Shown: positions 32,594 to 41,464, counted from the first letter of the stretch. The stretch is 64,000 nt of DNA from Bradyrhizobium sp. BR 10289 (GCF_019455385.1 NZ_JACOFR010000011.1:1-64000); one strand, 5' to 3'. Numbers and translations are program-made. Notes: generated by a model not told the origin, from the letters alone.

Positions 32594-34543
32594 GTGGGCA
32601 CCGAGGATCGCATCGCAAGACCGGACCATTCCAACGCGGACTGGCTGCGCGCCGTGGTCGACACCGCGGTCGATGGCGTGATCCTGATCGATGCGCGCGG
32701 CTCGATCCTGATGTTCAACCCGGCCTGTGAAAAGCTGTTCGGCTATCCCGCCGATGAGGTCGTTGGACGGAACGTCAAGCTCCTGATGCCGAAGTCCTAC
32801 CGCGACTCCCATGACGGATATCTGCACAATTATCATGTCAGCGGCGAACGCAAGATCATCGGTATCGGCCGCGAGGTGGTGGGGCAGCGCAAGGACGGCT
32901 CCACCTTCCTGATGCATCTGTCGGTCGGCGAGACGCGGCAGGCAGCGGGCGAAACCACCTTCGTCGGCATCGTTCACGACCTCACCGAGCGCGAACGGGT
33001 CGAGCGCGAGCTGCGCGAGAGCGCGGCACGACTGCGGGCGGTCGTCGACACCGCGGTGGATGGCGTGATTCTGATCGATTCCGACGGCATCGTCCTGAAG
33101 TTCAATCCGGCCTGCGAAAAACTGTTCAAATATGAGGCTGACGAGGTGCTCGGACGGAATGTCCGGATGCTGATGCCGCAGCCCTACCGGTCCGGGCATG
33201 ACGGCTATATCCGCAATTTCATCGCGACCGGCGACAAGAAGATCATCGGCATCGGCCGCGAGGTGCTTGGCCAGCGCAAGGACGGCACCACCTTCCCGAT
33301 GGACCTTTCGGTCGGTGAGGCCAAGCAGGACGGCTCCTCCATCTTCGTCGGCATGATCCACGACCTCTCCGACCGTAAGCGCACCGAGGCCCAGCTCATG
33401 CAGGCCCAGAAGATGGAGGCGGTCGGGCAGCTCTCGGGCGGCATTGCCCACGACTTCAACAATCTCCTCACCGTGATCGTCGGTAACGCCGAATATCTCG
33501 CCGAGCAGCTGGTGTCACGCGGTGATCTGAAGCGGCTCGCCGACGACATCTGCAGCGCAGGCGAACGCGGCGCGGAGCTGACGCAGCGCCTGCTCTCCTT
33601 CAGCCGGAAGCAGCTGCTTCGCCCGGTTGAGACCGAATGCAACAAGCTCGTCGAGACCATGCACAAGCTGCTGCGGCGAACACTGCGCGAAGACATCGAG
33701 ATCGCCACCCAATCCGATCCGGCGCTCCGGTATGCCTTCGCCGATCCGGTGCAGCTCGAATCGGCGATCCTCAATCTCGCGCTCAATTCCCAGGACGCAA
33801 TGGCTTCAGGCGGACGCCTGACCATTTCGGTGGCGAACGCATCGCTGGATGTCTCTGATCACAATACACATCCCGACGTCGGACCTGGCGAATATGTCGT
33901 GATAGCGGTGACCGACACCGGGTCCGGCATGCCGAAGCGGGTGCTGGAACGCGCCTTCGAGCCGTTCTTCACCACCAAGGAGGTCGGCAAGGGCAGCGGG
34001 CTCGGGCTCAGCATGGTCTATGGCTTTGCCAAGCAGTCCAACGGACATGTCACGATCTACAGCGAGCCGGGCCTGGGGACGACCGTGCGGATCTATCTTC
34101 CGGCCGTGCTGGCGAAGACGCAGAGCGCACCGCTGGCGGTCGAGAAGGAGGCGGCACAGACCGGCTCGGAAATGGTGCTGGTCGTCGAGGACGATCCGTT
34201 CGTCCGGTCCTACGCGGTCATGAGCCTGGAGAGCCTGGGCTACAAGGTGATCTCCGCGGTCGACGGCAAAGAGGCCTTGCAGACGCTCGCGGCGGCGGCG
34301 CATGTCGACCTGCTGTTCACCGACGTCGTGATGCCCGGGGGTGTGAATGGCTGGGAGCTTGCGGGTCTTGCGCGCAAGCAGAGGCCCGAGTTGCGCGTGC
34401 TGCTGACGTCGGGTTACGCGCTCGAAACGCTGGCGGCGAACGGGCACGTCAGGCAGGGCGCACTCATCCTCGAAAAGCCCTACCGCAAGGCGGAGCTTGC
34501 GAGATTGGTGCGCGAGGCAATGGCCGCTCCCGTCCCGGTCTGA
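32594..34543 (+). CDS. Hybrid histidine kinase with two FixL-like PAS domains
   Basis: About 649 residues, no membrane helix. Domains: PAS1 (residues about 15-135), PAS2 (145-265), HisKA with phospho-His286 in SGGIAHDFNNLL, HATPase (GSGMPKRVLERAFEPFFTT and GKGSGLGLSMVYGFAKQSNG), and a C-terminal receiver with Asp577 in LLFTDVVMPGG. The PAS domains are near duplicates; each keeps the FixL haem-ligand His (His73 and His202 in HDGY) and the distal oxygen-binding Arg twenty residues on (Arg93 and Arg222 in IIGIGR). So it may sense oxygen or NO. No output regulator is adjacent. I start at the GTG at 32594 (GAGAGG upstream); a TTG at 32516 is possible. Confidence 0.82.
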   Translation: MGTEDRIARPDHSNADWLRAVVDTAVDGVILIDARGSILMFNPACEKLFGYPADEVVGRNVKLLMPKSYRDSHDGYLHNYHVSGERKIIGIGREVVGQRKDGSTFLMHLSVGETRQAAGETTFVGIVHDLTERERVERELRESAARLRAVVDTAVDGVILIDSDGIVLKFNPACEKLFKYEADEVLGRNVRMLMPQPYRSGHDGYIRNFIATGDKKIIGIGREVLGQRKDGTTFPMDLSVGEAKQDGSSIFVGMIHDLSDRKRTEAQLMQAQKMEAVGQLSGGIAHDFNNLLTVIVGNAEYLAEQLVSRGDLKRLADDICSAGERGAELTQRLLSFSRKQLLRPVETECNKLVETMHKLLRRTLREDIEIATQSDPALRYAFADPVQLESAILNLALNSQDAMASGGRLTISVANASLDVSDHNTHPDVGPGEYVVIAVTDTGSGMPKRVLERAFEPFFTTKEVGKGSGLGLSMVYGFAKQSNGHVTIYSEPGLGTTVRIYLPAVLAKTQSAPLAVEKEAAQTGSEMVLVVEDDPFVRSYAVMSLESLGYKVISAVDGKEALQTLAAAAHVDLLFTDVVMPGGVNGWELAGLARKQRPELRVLLTSGYALETLAANGHVRQGALILEKPYRKAELARLVREAMAAPVPV

Positions 34544-34549
34544 GCGGCG

Positions 34550-34577
34550 GACCGCCTGCCATCATTGGCAGGCGGTC
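34550..34577. terminator. Convergent hairpin terminator
   Basis: GACCGCCTGCCA (34550-34561) and TGGCAGGCGGTC (34566-34577) form a perfect 12-pair stem with a TCAT loop, between the ends of the kinase and OmpA genes. There is no T-run, so termination may need help. Confidence 0.7.
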
Positions 34578-34589
34578 GTCGTCGTCGGA

Positions 34590-35231
34590 TCATTTCGAGG
34601 CGGTCTTGGTGTCCATGTTCACGACCTGGACGCGGCGGTTGATCGGGTCGGCGCCGTTGGCAGTGTCCTTCAGCTTGGTCTTGCCGTAGCCGACCGTGAC
34701 GAGATCGGTGCCGTTGAGGCCGTAGTTCTGCACCAGATACTTCTTGATGGTGTCGGCGCGCCGTTCGGAGAGGCCCTGATTGTACTCCTCGCCGCCGATC
34801 GCATCGGTGTGGCCGGCGACCACGAAGGTCGAGCCCTTCAGCGCCGGATCGGACAGTGCGTTGCCGAGCGCCTGCACCGACGGTATCGAGGTTTTTGCGA
34901 TGTCGGCCGAGTTGTAGTCGAACTGGATCTCCAGATCGATCTTCGGCTTGGTCGCGGCGAGCTCGGCGATCTGCTCGCGCTCGCCCATCGAAAGCGACCG
35001 GGTCGAGCGGTTGCGCACGGTGTTCAGGAAGGTCGCTTCCTTGGCCTGTGCGGTCGGATCGGCCTGCGGACCGACGGACAGGCCGCGGGTCGCCGGCTTG
35101 GGCTTCAGCGCATCGAGAATCTGGCCAGCGGAGACGTTGCTGTCGCCCGCCAGAGCCAGGCTCGCCGTCATCGACAGCGCGGCCGTGAGGGTGATCGCCT
35201 TCAGTGCAAAAAACTTATCAAAACGGGTCAT
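34590..35231 (-). CDS. OmpA-family peptidoglycan-associated protein
   Basis: A 213-residue exported protein. A signal peptide (KAITLTAALSMTASLALA) is followed by a spacer with TRGLSVGPQ and a C-terminal OmpA domain: IDLEIQFDYNSADI near residue 98, VVAGHTDAIGGEEYNQGLSE near 136 and GADPINRRVQVVN with the conserved Arg pair. It should bind peptidoglycan non-covalently and tie it to the envelope. There is no lipobox and no beta-barrel, so it is periplasmic or a partner-bound factor. Divergent from the caspase-like gene, sharing a region with two CRP-like sites. Confidence 0.88.
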   Translation of the reverse strand: MTRFDKFFALKAITLTAALSMTASLALAGDSNVSAGQILDALKPKPATRGLSVGPQADPTAQAKEATFLNTVRNRSTRSLSMGEREQIAELAATKPKIDLEIQFDYNSADIAKTSIPSVQALGNALSDPALKGSTFVVAGHTDAIGGEEYNQGLSERRADTIKKYLVQNYGLNGTDLVTVGYGKTKLKDTANGADPINRRVQVVNMDTKTASK

Positions 35232-35302
35232 TGTCGTATCCTCGCTGTTACGCCTGATGGCGATTTGATGCTGCGAGCCTAGGGCAGGTTCAAAAGCCCT
35301 GA

Positions 35303-35318
35303 TGTGATCCTGGTCACG
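35303..35318. promoter_or_regulatory. CRP/FNR-type site on the OmpA side
   Basis: TGTGA-TCCTGG-TCACG matches the CRP consensus TGTGA-N6-TCACA at 9 of 10 positions. It is centred about 80 bases upstream of the OmpA-family start, in the spacer between two divergent genes. Confidence 0.5.
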
Positions 35319-35464
35319 GTGACGACCGGGCCGTCCTGGCCCAATCTAGCCCAATTCGCCGCTTTTTGACCGCGTGGCCGGGCCGGAGGCGTTCCCGCAG
35401 GAAGATAGGCGAACAGGTATCGTTGTGTCTTTTTTGCGGCCGGTTCGATCGGTCGCGATCTCGA

Positions 35465-35480
35465 CGTGATCTAGATCACA
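35465..35480. promoter_or_regulatory. CRP/FNR-type site on the caspase-like side
   Basis: CGTGATCTAGATCACA holds a perfect 14-base palindrome (GTGATCTAGATCAC) and matches TGTGA-N6-TCACA at 9 of 10 positions. It is centred about 72 bases upstream of the caspase-like start. The related FixK consensus (TTGA-N6-TCAA) fits less well. Confidence 0.55.
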
Positions 35481-35544
35481 TCCAGCGTCGGTGGAGGAGA
35501 TCACACTGGCCGCATCGATGGTTCTGGATCTGGGGAGAAAGACC

Positions 35545-36927
35545 ATGCGTGTCCTGCTCGCGGCAATGTCTCTCGCAGCCTTCGTCTTCAGCGGTCATGC
35601 GGCGCTCGCCGACAAGCGCGTCGCCTTCGTGGTCGGCAACGCCACCTACAAGAATGTCCCGCAATTGCCGAACCCCGCGATCGACGCCAAGTCGATGGCG
35701 CAGGTGCTGCGCAATGTCGGCTTCGACGTGGTCGAAGGTGCCAATCTCACCCGCGATGCCATGACGGCGAAGCTGCTCGAGTTCGGCAAGAAGAGCGAAG
35801 GCGCCGACGTCGCGCTGTTCTTTTATGCCGGCCACGGCATTGCGGTGAACGGTACCAACTACCTGCTGCCCATCGATGCAGACCTCAAATCCGAGATGGA
35901 CGTCAAGCTCGGCGCCGCGATCAATGTCGATCTCACGCTCGAGCAGACCATGGCGGATGCCAAGGTGAAGCTGGTGTTCCTCGATGCCTGCCGCGACAAT
36001 CCCTTCGCGGCCAAGATCCGTGCGGCCAGGGCGACGCGCTCCGTCAACGTCGCTAGCGGTCTTGCCGAGATGAAGTCGGGCGAAGGCACGCTGATCGGGT
36101 TCGCGACTGGCCCCGGCCAGACCGCGCTCGACGGCGAAGCCGGCACCAACAGCCCGTTTACCCGCGCGCTCCTTGCGAACATCGCGGCCCCCGGCCTCGA
36201 GATCCAGCAGGCGATGACCAGGGTCCGCGCCCAGGTCAAGGACGAGACGGGCAAGGCGCAGCTGCCCTGGGGCCACACCAATCTCACCGGCACGGTCTAT
36301 CTCAACCCGGCCGCCGCGCCTGCGCCGGATGCCGTGGCGCCTGCGACCATCGCCCAGGCCGGCGAAGTCGAGCTCGAATTCTGGCGCTCGATCAAGGACA
36401 CCAACAAGGTCGAGGAGCTCAACGCCTATCTCACCAATTATCCGAACGGCATGTTCAGGCCACTGGCGCTCGCCCGTATCGCCGCGCTTCAGGACGGTCC
36501 CTCGACGACGACGCGCAACCTCACGGCCGGCGTCGATCCCGCCACTTTCACCGACGCCGCCGACCAAGTCTCCGAGGACCAGATCGGTCTCGACAAGAAC
36601 CAGCGCCGCGACGTCCAGCGCCGCCTCACCGGCCTCGGCTTCGATGTGAAAGCCAGTGGCAAGTTCGACGAGGAAACCCGCTCTGTGATCAAGCGCTGGC
36701 AGGCGGCGCGCGGCTATCCCGCGACCGGCTATCTCAACAAGCTGCAGCACAAGGCGATGCAGTCCGAGATCGTCGCCAGCCGCGTGGCCAGCTCCGACGA
36801 ATCCGAGGAGGAACCCGCGCGCCGCCACGCCTCCGGCGGTGGCCGCCGCGCACATGGTGGCGGCGGGATGGCCGGGCCCGGTGCCGTGTTCGGCCACATG
36901 ATGGGCGGACTGTTCGGCCGCCGCTGA
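35545..36927 (+). CDS. Exported caspase-like (peptidase C14) protein with peptidoglycan-binding domain
   Basis: A 460-residue protein. After a signal peptide (VLLAAMSLAAFVFSGHAALA) comes a caspase-type fold starting KRVAFVVGNATYKNVPQLPN, with the catalytic dyad His97 (FYAGHGIAVNG) and Cys149 (LDACRDNPF). An Ala/Pro linker near residue 260 leads to a conserved helical segment and a peptidoglycan_binding_1-like domain near residues 355-410 (RRDVQRRLTGLGFDVK and GYLNKLQH). The tail is Arg/His/Gly-rich. Both dyad residues are intact. The ATG at 35545 has GGGGAG upstream. Its role may be envelope proteolysis. Confidence 0.85.
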   Translation: MRVLLAAMSLAAFVFSGHAALADKRVAFVVGNATYKNVPQLPNPAIDAKSMAQVLRNVGFDVVEGANLTRDAMTAKLLEFGKKSEGADVALFFYAGHGIAVNGTNYLLPIDADLKSEMDVKLGAAINVDLTLEQTMADAKVKLVFLDACRDNPFAAKIRAARATRSVNVASGLAEMKSGEGTLIGFATGPGQTALDGEAGTNSPFTRALLANIAAPGLEIQQAMTRVRAQVKDETGKAQLPWGHTNLTGTVYLNPAAAPAPDAVAPATIAQAGEVELEFWRSIKDTNKVEELNAYLTNYPNGMFRPLALARIAALQDGPSTTTRNLTAGVDPATFTDAADQVSEDQIGLDKNQRRDVQRRLTGLGFDVKASGKFDEETRSVIKRWQAARGYPATGYLNKLQHKAMQSEIVASRVASSDESEEEPARRHASGGGRRAHGGGGMAGPGAVFGHMMGGLFGRR

Positions 36928-36951
36928 CACCGGAACCATCGCAAACGACGG

Positions 36952-36970
36952 GGCGGCCCGAACGGCCGCC
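36952..36970 (+). terminator. Possible hairpin after the caspase-like gene
   Basis: GGCGGCC-cgaac-GGCCGCC forms a 7-pair GC stem 25 bases after the stop codon. There is no T-run. Confidence 0.35.
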
Positions 36971-37112
36971 TGGCCGCGTCGGAAGCCTGCGCACACCGAT
37001 CATCGCAAAGCCGTCGCGGCATGGCCCGCCTGCGAACACGCTTTCGGCCAGATGCGCGCCTAGCAGGAGGATCCATCCGACAATTGCAGGCGAGGGAGCC
37101 GAGTTTCGTCCA

Positions 37113-37439
37113 GTGCCGAGGCCGAGTGATTACCAGCGCGACTATCAGTCCTATCGTAGTGGCCCGCCGGATCGGACCGTGTTCCTGAGTTCCATGCCCA
37201 TCTATATTGGCGCGGCAATGATCGCGGTGGCGATCCTGCTGTCGACGCTGATCACGGGGCTGACAAGCCGCTATGTCGGCCTCGACGGGCCGACCGACGA
37301 GAACATGTGGCTGGTCGACCGCCTCACCGGCAACGTCTATCGCTGCCAGGCGGAGGCGCGCGGCAAGGCTTCCTGCGAGCCCGATGTCGCCACAGGCAGC
37401 CTGGGCAGTGGTCCCAAGGTGCCGAAGGATGGCCATTGA
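37113..37439 (+). CDS. Single-pass membrane protein of unknown function
   Basis: A 108-residue protein with a polar Arg/Tyr/Ser-rich N-terminus, one transmembrane helix (IYIGAAMIAVAILLSTLITG, residues about 30-50), and a periplasmic C-terminal part containing the pair of Cys in NVYRCQAEARGKASCEPD that could form a disulfide. I do not recognise a family. The start is the GTG at 37113, without a strong ribosome site. It is followed by a small Met-rich exported protein gene after 121 bases. Confidence 0.6.
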   Translation: MPRPSDYQRDYQSYRSGPPDRTVFLSSMPIYIGAAMIAVAILLSTLITGLTSRYVGLDGPTDENMWLVDRLTGNVYRCQAEARGKASCEPDVATGSLGSGPKVPKDGH

Positions 37440-37560
37440 GGCCTTCAGCCTTCGCACCGCAGCAAGAAAATTGTCTTCTCCGCGAAACGCCGGCGGCAGA
37501 GAATACGTAATTGCGAAGGCCGGCATGACGCCGGTTTCGTTTTACGGAGGAGACTTTTCG

Positions 37561-37815
37561 ATGAAGATCTTGCTCACGGCCGCAGCCTTTGTCGCGTTCA
37601 CCCTTTCTCTGTCCCCCGCATCCGCCGCGATGATGGGGTGCACCAAGGACAACATGATGAAATCCGCCGCCATGATGGGCGGCACGCCCGACACGCCGGC
37701 CAAGATGGCGGCCAACAAGGAAATGGCGATGGCCAACACCGACATGAGCAACGGCAAGATGAAGAGCGCCTGCATGCACTACATGAAGTCGCAGAAGGCG
37801 ATGATGATGAAGTAA
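37561..37815 (+). CDS. Small Met-rich exported protein
   Basis: An 84-residue protein with a signal peptide (KILLTAAAFVAFTLSLSPAS, cleavage near ASA). The mature part of about 61 residues has sixteen Met, often paired (AMMGC, NMMKS, AMMGG, MMMK), plus two Cys and one His. Periplasmic Met-rich peptides commonly bind Cu(I) or Ag(I), so a metal-buffer role is an inference. The ATG at 37561 follows a strong GGAGGAG ribosome site. A clear terminator follows, so the gene ends a transcript. Confidence 0.75.
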   Translation: MKILLTAAAFVAFTLSLSPASAAMMGCTKDNMMKSAAMMGGTPDTPAKMAANKEMAMANTDMSNGKMKSACMHYMKSQKAMMMK

Positions 37816-37837
37816 GGCGCGCGGCGCGCACGATCCG

Positions 37838-37875
37838 GCCGCGCTGTCAGCAGCTGGCAGCGCGGCTTTTTCTTT
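37838..37875 (+). terminator. Intrinsic terminator after the Met-rich protein gene
   Basis: GCCGCGCTG (37838-37846) and CAGCGCGGC (37858-37866) form a 9-pair GC stem followed by TTTTTCTTT. Confidence 0.88.
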
Positions 37876-37934
37876 GCACGCCGCTTTGCCCCATTCTTTC
37901 GCCCGGCGCGAATCCCGCTACATTGCATCCTGCA

Positions 37935-39095
37935 ATGTCACGCCCGCCCAAACCTCTTCCGCTCACCACGACACAGGCCCGGCACATCTGGCTGCACGCC
38001 CAGCGGCTCGATGAGCGCGCTCCGTTCGGCGAGGGGGCACAGGCGGTCGCGGACGCCGTCTCCCATCTCGGCTATGTGCAGATCGACACCATCAACGTCA
38101 TCGAGCGCTGCCACCACCACATCCTGTTCAGCCGCATCCCGTCCTATCGCCGCGCCGATCTGCGCCAGGCCCAGAGCGTCGACAGAAGCGTGTTCGAATA
38201 CTGGACGCACGCGCTCTCTTACGTGCCGGCCGCCGATTTCCGCTTCTTCCTGCCGGCGATGCGCGAGCACAAGCGTGAGGGGCACAAATGGTACGCCTCG
38301 GTGAAGCCTGCCGACACGCGCAAGGTGATGCGGCTGCTGCGCGCCGGCCCGCTGACCATCCGTGACATCGAGGACGACGTGCTCACCGAGAAGGAGCATC
38401 TCTGGCAGAGCCGAAAGCCCTCGAAGCGGGCGTTGCAGCTTGCCTTCTACACGGGCGTTGCGACCGTCAGCGAGCGCCAGGGCATGCTCAAGACCTATGA
38501 TCTGATGATGCGCCATTTCGGCTGGGACAGACTGCCGAAGCCGGCCTCGAGCAAGGACATCACGGCCTATCTGCTCGACCGCGCGCTGCGCTCGCAAGGC
38601 GTGGTCAGCCTGGATTCGGTCTGCCACCTCGATGCGCCGCGCAAGAAGGCGGTGGCCGGCCTGATCGCGTCCCGCGTCCGCCGCGGCGAACTCGTGCCCG
38701 TCGCAATCGAAGGTGCCGGCAAGCAGGAGCATTGGGCCGCGCCTGCGGCACTGGAGCCGCACGAGGTGGCGCCCGATCTCGTCCACATCCTCTCTCCGTT
38801 CGATCCCCTGATTATTCAGCGCAAGCGCACCAATCTCATCTTCGGTTACAATCATCTGTTCGAAGCCTATGTGCCGAAGGCCAAGCGCAAGCTCGGCTAT
38901 TTCGCGCTTCCCGTTTTGGTCGGTGACGAGATCGTCGCCGCGCTCGACCTGAAGACCGACCGGCAGGCGAAAAAGCTCTTGATGCAGAAATGGACCTGGG
39001 TCGGGCAGGGGAAGAAAACGGCGGGGCGCAAGGAGCTGAAGCGCGTGATCGAAGAGGAGCTCGACCGGTTTGAGCGGTTTCAGCTGGCGGAGTGA
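37935..39095 (+). CDS. AlkX/YcaQ-type winged-helix DNA glycosylase
   Basis: A 386-residue protein of the HTH_42 family, whose characterised members unhook DNA interstrand crosslinks or remove alkylated bases. The catalytic-type motif reads Q49-I50-D51 in GYVQIDTINVIERCHHH. A Q-x-D form is the mark of the AlkX/YcaQ branch, whereas AlkZ carries Q-x-Q. Further family blocks are YWTHALSYVP near residue 95, GHKWYASVKP, and the closing region SPFDPLIIQRKRTNLIFGY. No SOS box was recognised upstream. Monocistronic, starting at the ATG at 37935. Confidence 0.82.
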   Translation: MSRPPKPLPLTTTQARHIWLHAQRLDERAPFGEGAQAVADAVSHLGYVQIDTINVIERCHHHILFSRIPSYRRADLRQAQSVDRSVFEYWTHALSYVPAADFRFFLPAMREHKREGHKWYASVKPADTRKVMRLLRAGPLTIRDIEDDVLTEKEHLWQSRKPSKRALQLAFYTGVATVSERQGMLKTYDLMMRHFGWDRLPKPASSKDITAYLLDRALRSQGVVSLDSVCHLDAPRKKAVAGLIASRVRRGELVPVAIEGAGKQEHWAAPAALEPHEVAPDLVHILSPFDPLIIQRKRTNLIFGYNHLFEAYVPKAKRKLGYFALPVLVGDEIVAALDLKTDRQAKKLLMQKWTWVGQGKKTAGRKELKRVIEEELDRFERFQLAE

Positions 39096-39332
39096 ACCGG
39101 AGAGCGGGGCAGCTCCCGCTGACACGTCGACGCTCATGCCGTGTCCAGCTTCGCGCAAGGCCGTTGCTGCAAGATGACCGAGAGCGAGGTGTGAGCAAAA
39201 TCCAGGCTTGCTCTGCGTCAGGCGGCTTGTCTGGCTGTGCAGTTCGCAAGGCGCAAACGCGTTTTCAAAGAGCCTGCATGAGCGGCAAATGCACGAAGCG
39301 GCATCCGTCTCGCATCTTGCGTAATCGCATCG

Positions 39333-41345
39333 ATGACGAGGCCCATCGCAATGTATGCCGAAAGATCCTCAGTTTCTGCATCACTCGAGGCCGCCCTCGC
39401 GCACCATCGCGCAGGCCGCTTGCCACAGGCCGAATCGATCTATCGGCAGATCCTCGCGTCCGAGCCGGATCATGCGGACAGTCTCCACCTCCTGGGGCTC
39501 GTGTTGCTCCGGGCTGGTCACCCCGAGGCGGCGCTCGATCTCCTCAGTCGTGCCGTCAGGCTCCAACCTCGCAACAGCGTCTATCATGGCAGCATGGCCA
39601 CCATTCTGCGCGTGCTCGGACGATGCGACGAGGCCATCGCGAGCTACCGGCAAGTGTTGCAGCACAAGCCCGACAATCTGGATGCGCACAATCAGCTCGG
39701 TCTCCTATTGGGTGAATGCGGCGACCTCGCCGGTGAGGAGGCCCAATACCGGCGCGTGCTGCGACATCCTCCCGGCCTCGACCTCAATGTCGCGCGCGCT
39801 CAGATCGATGCGCGTTTCAATCTCGCCAACCTGCTGGTGAGGCGGAAGCAGTTCGATGATGCGATCGGCGATTTTCGTCAGGTGCTGCGGCAGAAGCCCG
39901 ATTTCGTCGCGGCCCATTGCAACCTCGGCGCCGTGCTGTTCGATCTGGGGGCTTTCGAGGAATGCGAGCGCTGCTATCGCGAGGCCTTGCGCCTCGATCC
40001 GAAATTCGCGGAGGCCCATAACAATCTCGGCGGTCTTCTCGTCAAATTGGGGCGCCTCGACGAAGCCGAGGTCCATCTTCGCGAAGCTTGCAGACTCAAT
40101 TCAGGCTTCCCCGAGGCCTTGAACAATCTCGGTGACCTGCTGCGCAGCCGGGGACGGCCGGACGAGGCGGAAGCATGCTGCCGGGAGGCCTTGCGTCTGA
40201 AGCCGGACTATGCCCCGGCGCTGCTGAACCTCGGCAACGCGCTTCGCGAGGCCGGTCGTTTCCATGAAGCCGAGCCTTGCTTTCGCGCAGCTCTCGCTCG
40301 CCATCCGGCCTGGCCGGAGGCGCTCAACAATCTCGGCACCTTGCTGCTCGATCTTGGACGGCCTGATGAAGCTATTCGGAGTTTGCGCGCGGCGCTGTCG
40401 CAAAAGCCGGATTATCCCGACGCGCATTTCAACCTCGGGGCCGCGCTGCTGCTGGCCGGCCGGTTCGACGAAGGCTGGCGCGAATATGAGTGGCGCTGGA
40501 AGCAGGAGAAGAAAAAGCCGCATCTGCGCGGCTTCAGCCAGCCGCTCTGGGATGGAGGGGAGATCGGCGATCGGGTCCTGCTGCTGCATGCGGAGCAAGG
40601 CCTGGGTGACACGCTCCAGTTCTGTCGCTTCGTGCCGGCGATTGCGGCGGGGCGGCGGGTCGTGCTCGAGGTTCAACGGCCGCTGGTGCGGCTGCTGGCG
40701 GGACTCCCGGGCATTGAGTGCATCATCGCCCATGGCGATCCGCTGCCGCCATTCGATCTGCATTGCCCGCTGTTGAGTCTGCCGCTGGTCCTCGGCACCA
40801 CCCTCGAAACCATCCCGCAGCGGACCCCCTATCTCCAGGCTGATCCGCAACGCGTGGCGGCCTGGCGCCAGCGCGTCGCGCAACTCGATGGTCTCCGGGT
40901 CGGCCTCGTCTGGGCAGGCAACCAGACCATGAGCGGTGACCGGCGCCGATCCATGTCGCTCGAACGGTTTTCGGAGCTGGCAGACTTGCCGGGCGTGAGC
41001 TTCGTCTCGCTCCAGAAGGGACCGGCGGCCCGCCAGTCGCCGCCGCCTGGCCTGTCCTTGCACGATTGGACGGACGATCTTCACGATTTCGATGAGACCG
41101 CAGCGCTGATCGAGGCGCTGGATCTGGTCATCGGTGTCGATACCGCGGTGGTGCATCTTGCAGGCGCGCTGGGCCGCCCCGTCTGGCTGCTCAATCGTTT
41201 CGACCGCTGCTGGCGCTGGCTGCTGAACCGCGACGACAGCCCCTGGTATCCGAGCTTGCGGCAATTCCGGCAATTGCAGCCCGGCGATTGGGGCAGCGTC
41301 CTCAAGGACGTGCGCGCTGAACTCCAGGCACGCAGTCTGGCCTGA
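39333..41345 (+). CDS. TPR protein with C-terminal glycosyltransferase-like domain
   Basis: A 670-residue cytosolic protein. Residues about 20-375 are roughly ten tetratricopeptide repeats (AGRLPQAESIYRQIL; CDEAIASYRQVLQHKPDN; GRLDEAEVHLREACRLN; GRPDEAIRSLRAALSQKPDY). Residues about 380-665 form a GT-B-like domain with LLLHAEQGLGDTLQFCRFVP, VGLVWAGNQTMSGDRRRSM and VIGVDTAVVHLAGALGRPVW, as in the TPR/heptosyltransferase-like proteins common in rhizobia. It probably glycosylates a protein or surface target; acceptor unknown. Start at the ATG at 39333; the 237 bases upstream hold nothing recognisable. Confidence 0.8.
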   Translation: MTRPIAMYAERSSVSASLEAALAHHRAGRLPQAESIYRQILASEPDHADSLHLLGLVLLRAGHPEAALDLLSRAVRLQPRNSVYHGSMATILRVLGRCDEAIASYRQVLQHKPDNLDAHNQLGLLLGECGDLAGEEAQYRRVLRHPPGLDLNVARAQIDARFNLANLLVRRKQFDDAIGDFRQVLRQKPDFVAAHCNLGAVLFDLGAFEECERCYREALRLDPKFAEAHNNLGGLLVKLGRLDEAEVHLREACRLNSGFPEALNNLGDLLRSRGRPDEAEACCREALRLKPDYAPALLNLGNALREAGRFHEAEPCFRAALARHPAWPEALNNLGTLLLDLGRPDEAIRSLRAALSQKPDYPDAHFNLGAALLLAGRFDEGWREYEWRWKQEKKKPHLRGFSQPLWDGGEIGDRVLLLHAEQGLGDTLQFCRFVPAIAAGRRVVLEVQRPLVRLLAGLPGIECIIAHGDPLPPFDLHCPLLSLPLVLGTTLETIPQRTPYLQADPQRVAAWRQRVAQLDGLRVGLVWAGNQTMSGDRRRSMSLERFSELADLPGVSFVSLQKGPAARQSPPPGLSLHDWTDDLHDFDETAALIEALDLVIGVDTAVVHLAGALGRPVWLLNRFDRCWRWLLNRDDSPWYPSLRQFRQLQPGDWGSVLKDVRAELQARSLA

Positions 41346-41464
41346 TCCGCAGCGCAATGAGGTTGACCGGCTGCGCCCCGTGCATTGCTTGCTCCATTGA
41401 CTCTTTGCCCGCGATGCTCAAAACCGCAGGTCAGACCATAAAAGCAACAACCCCGGGGGAAACC

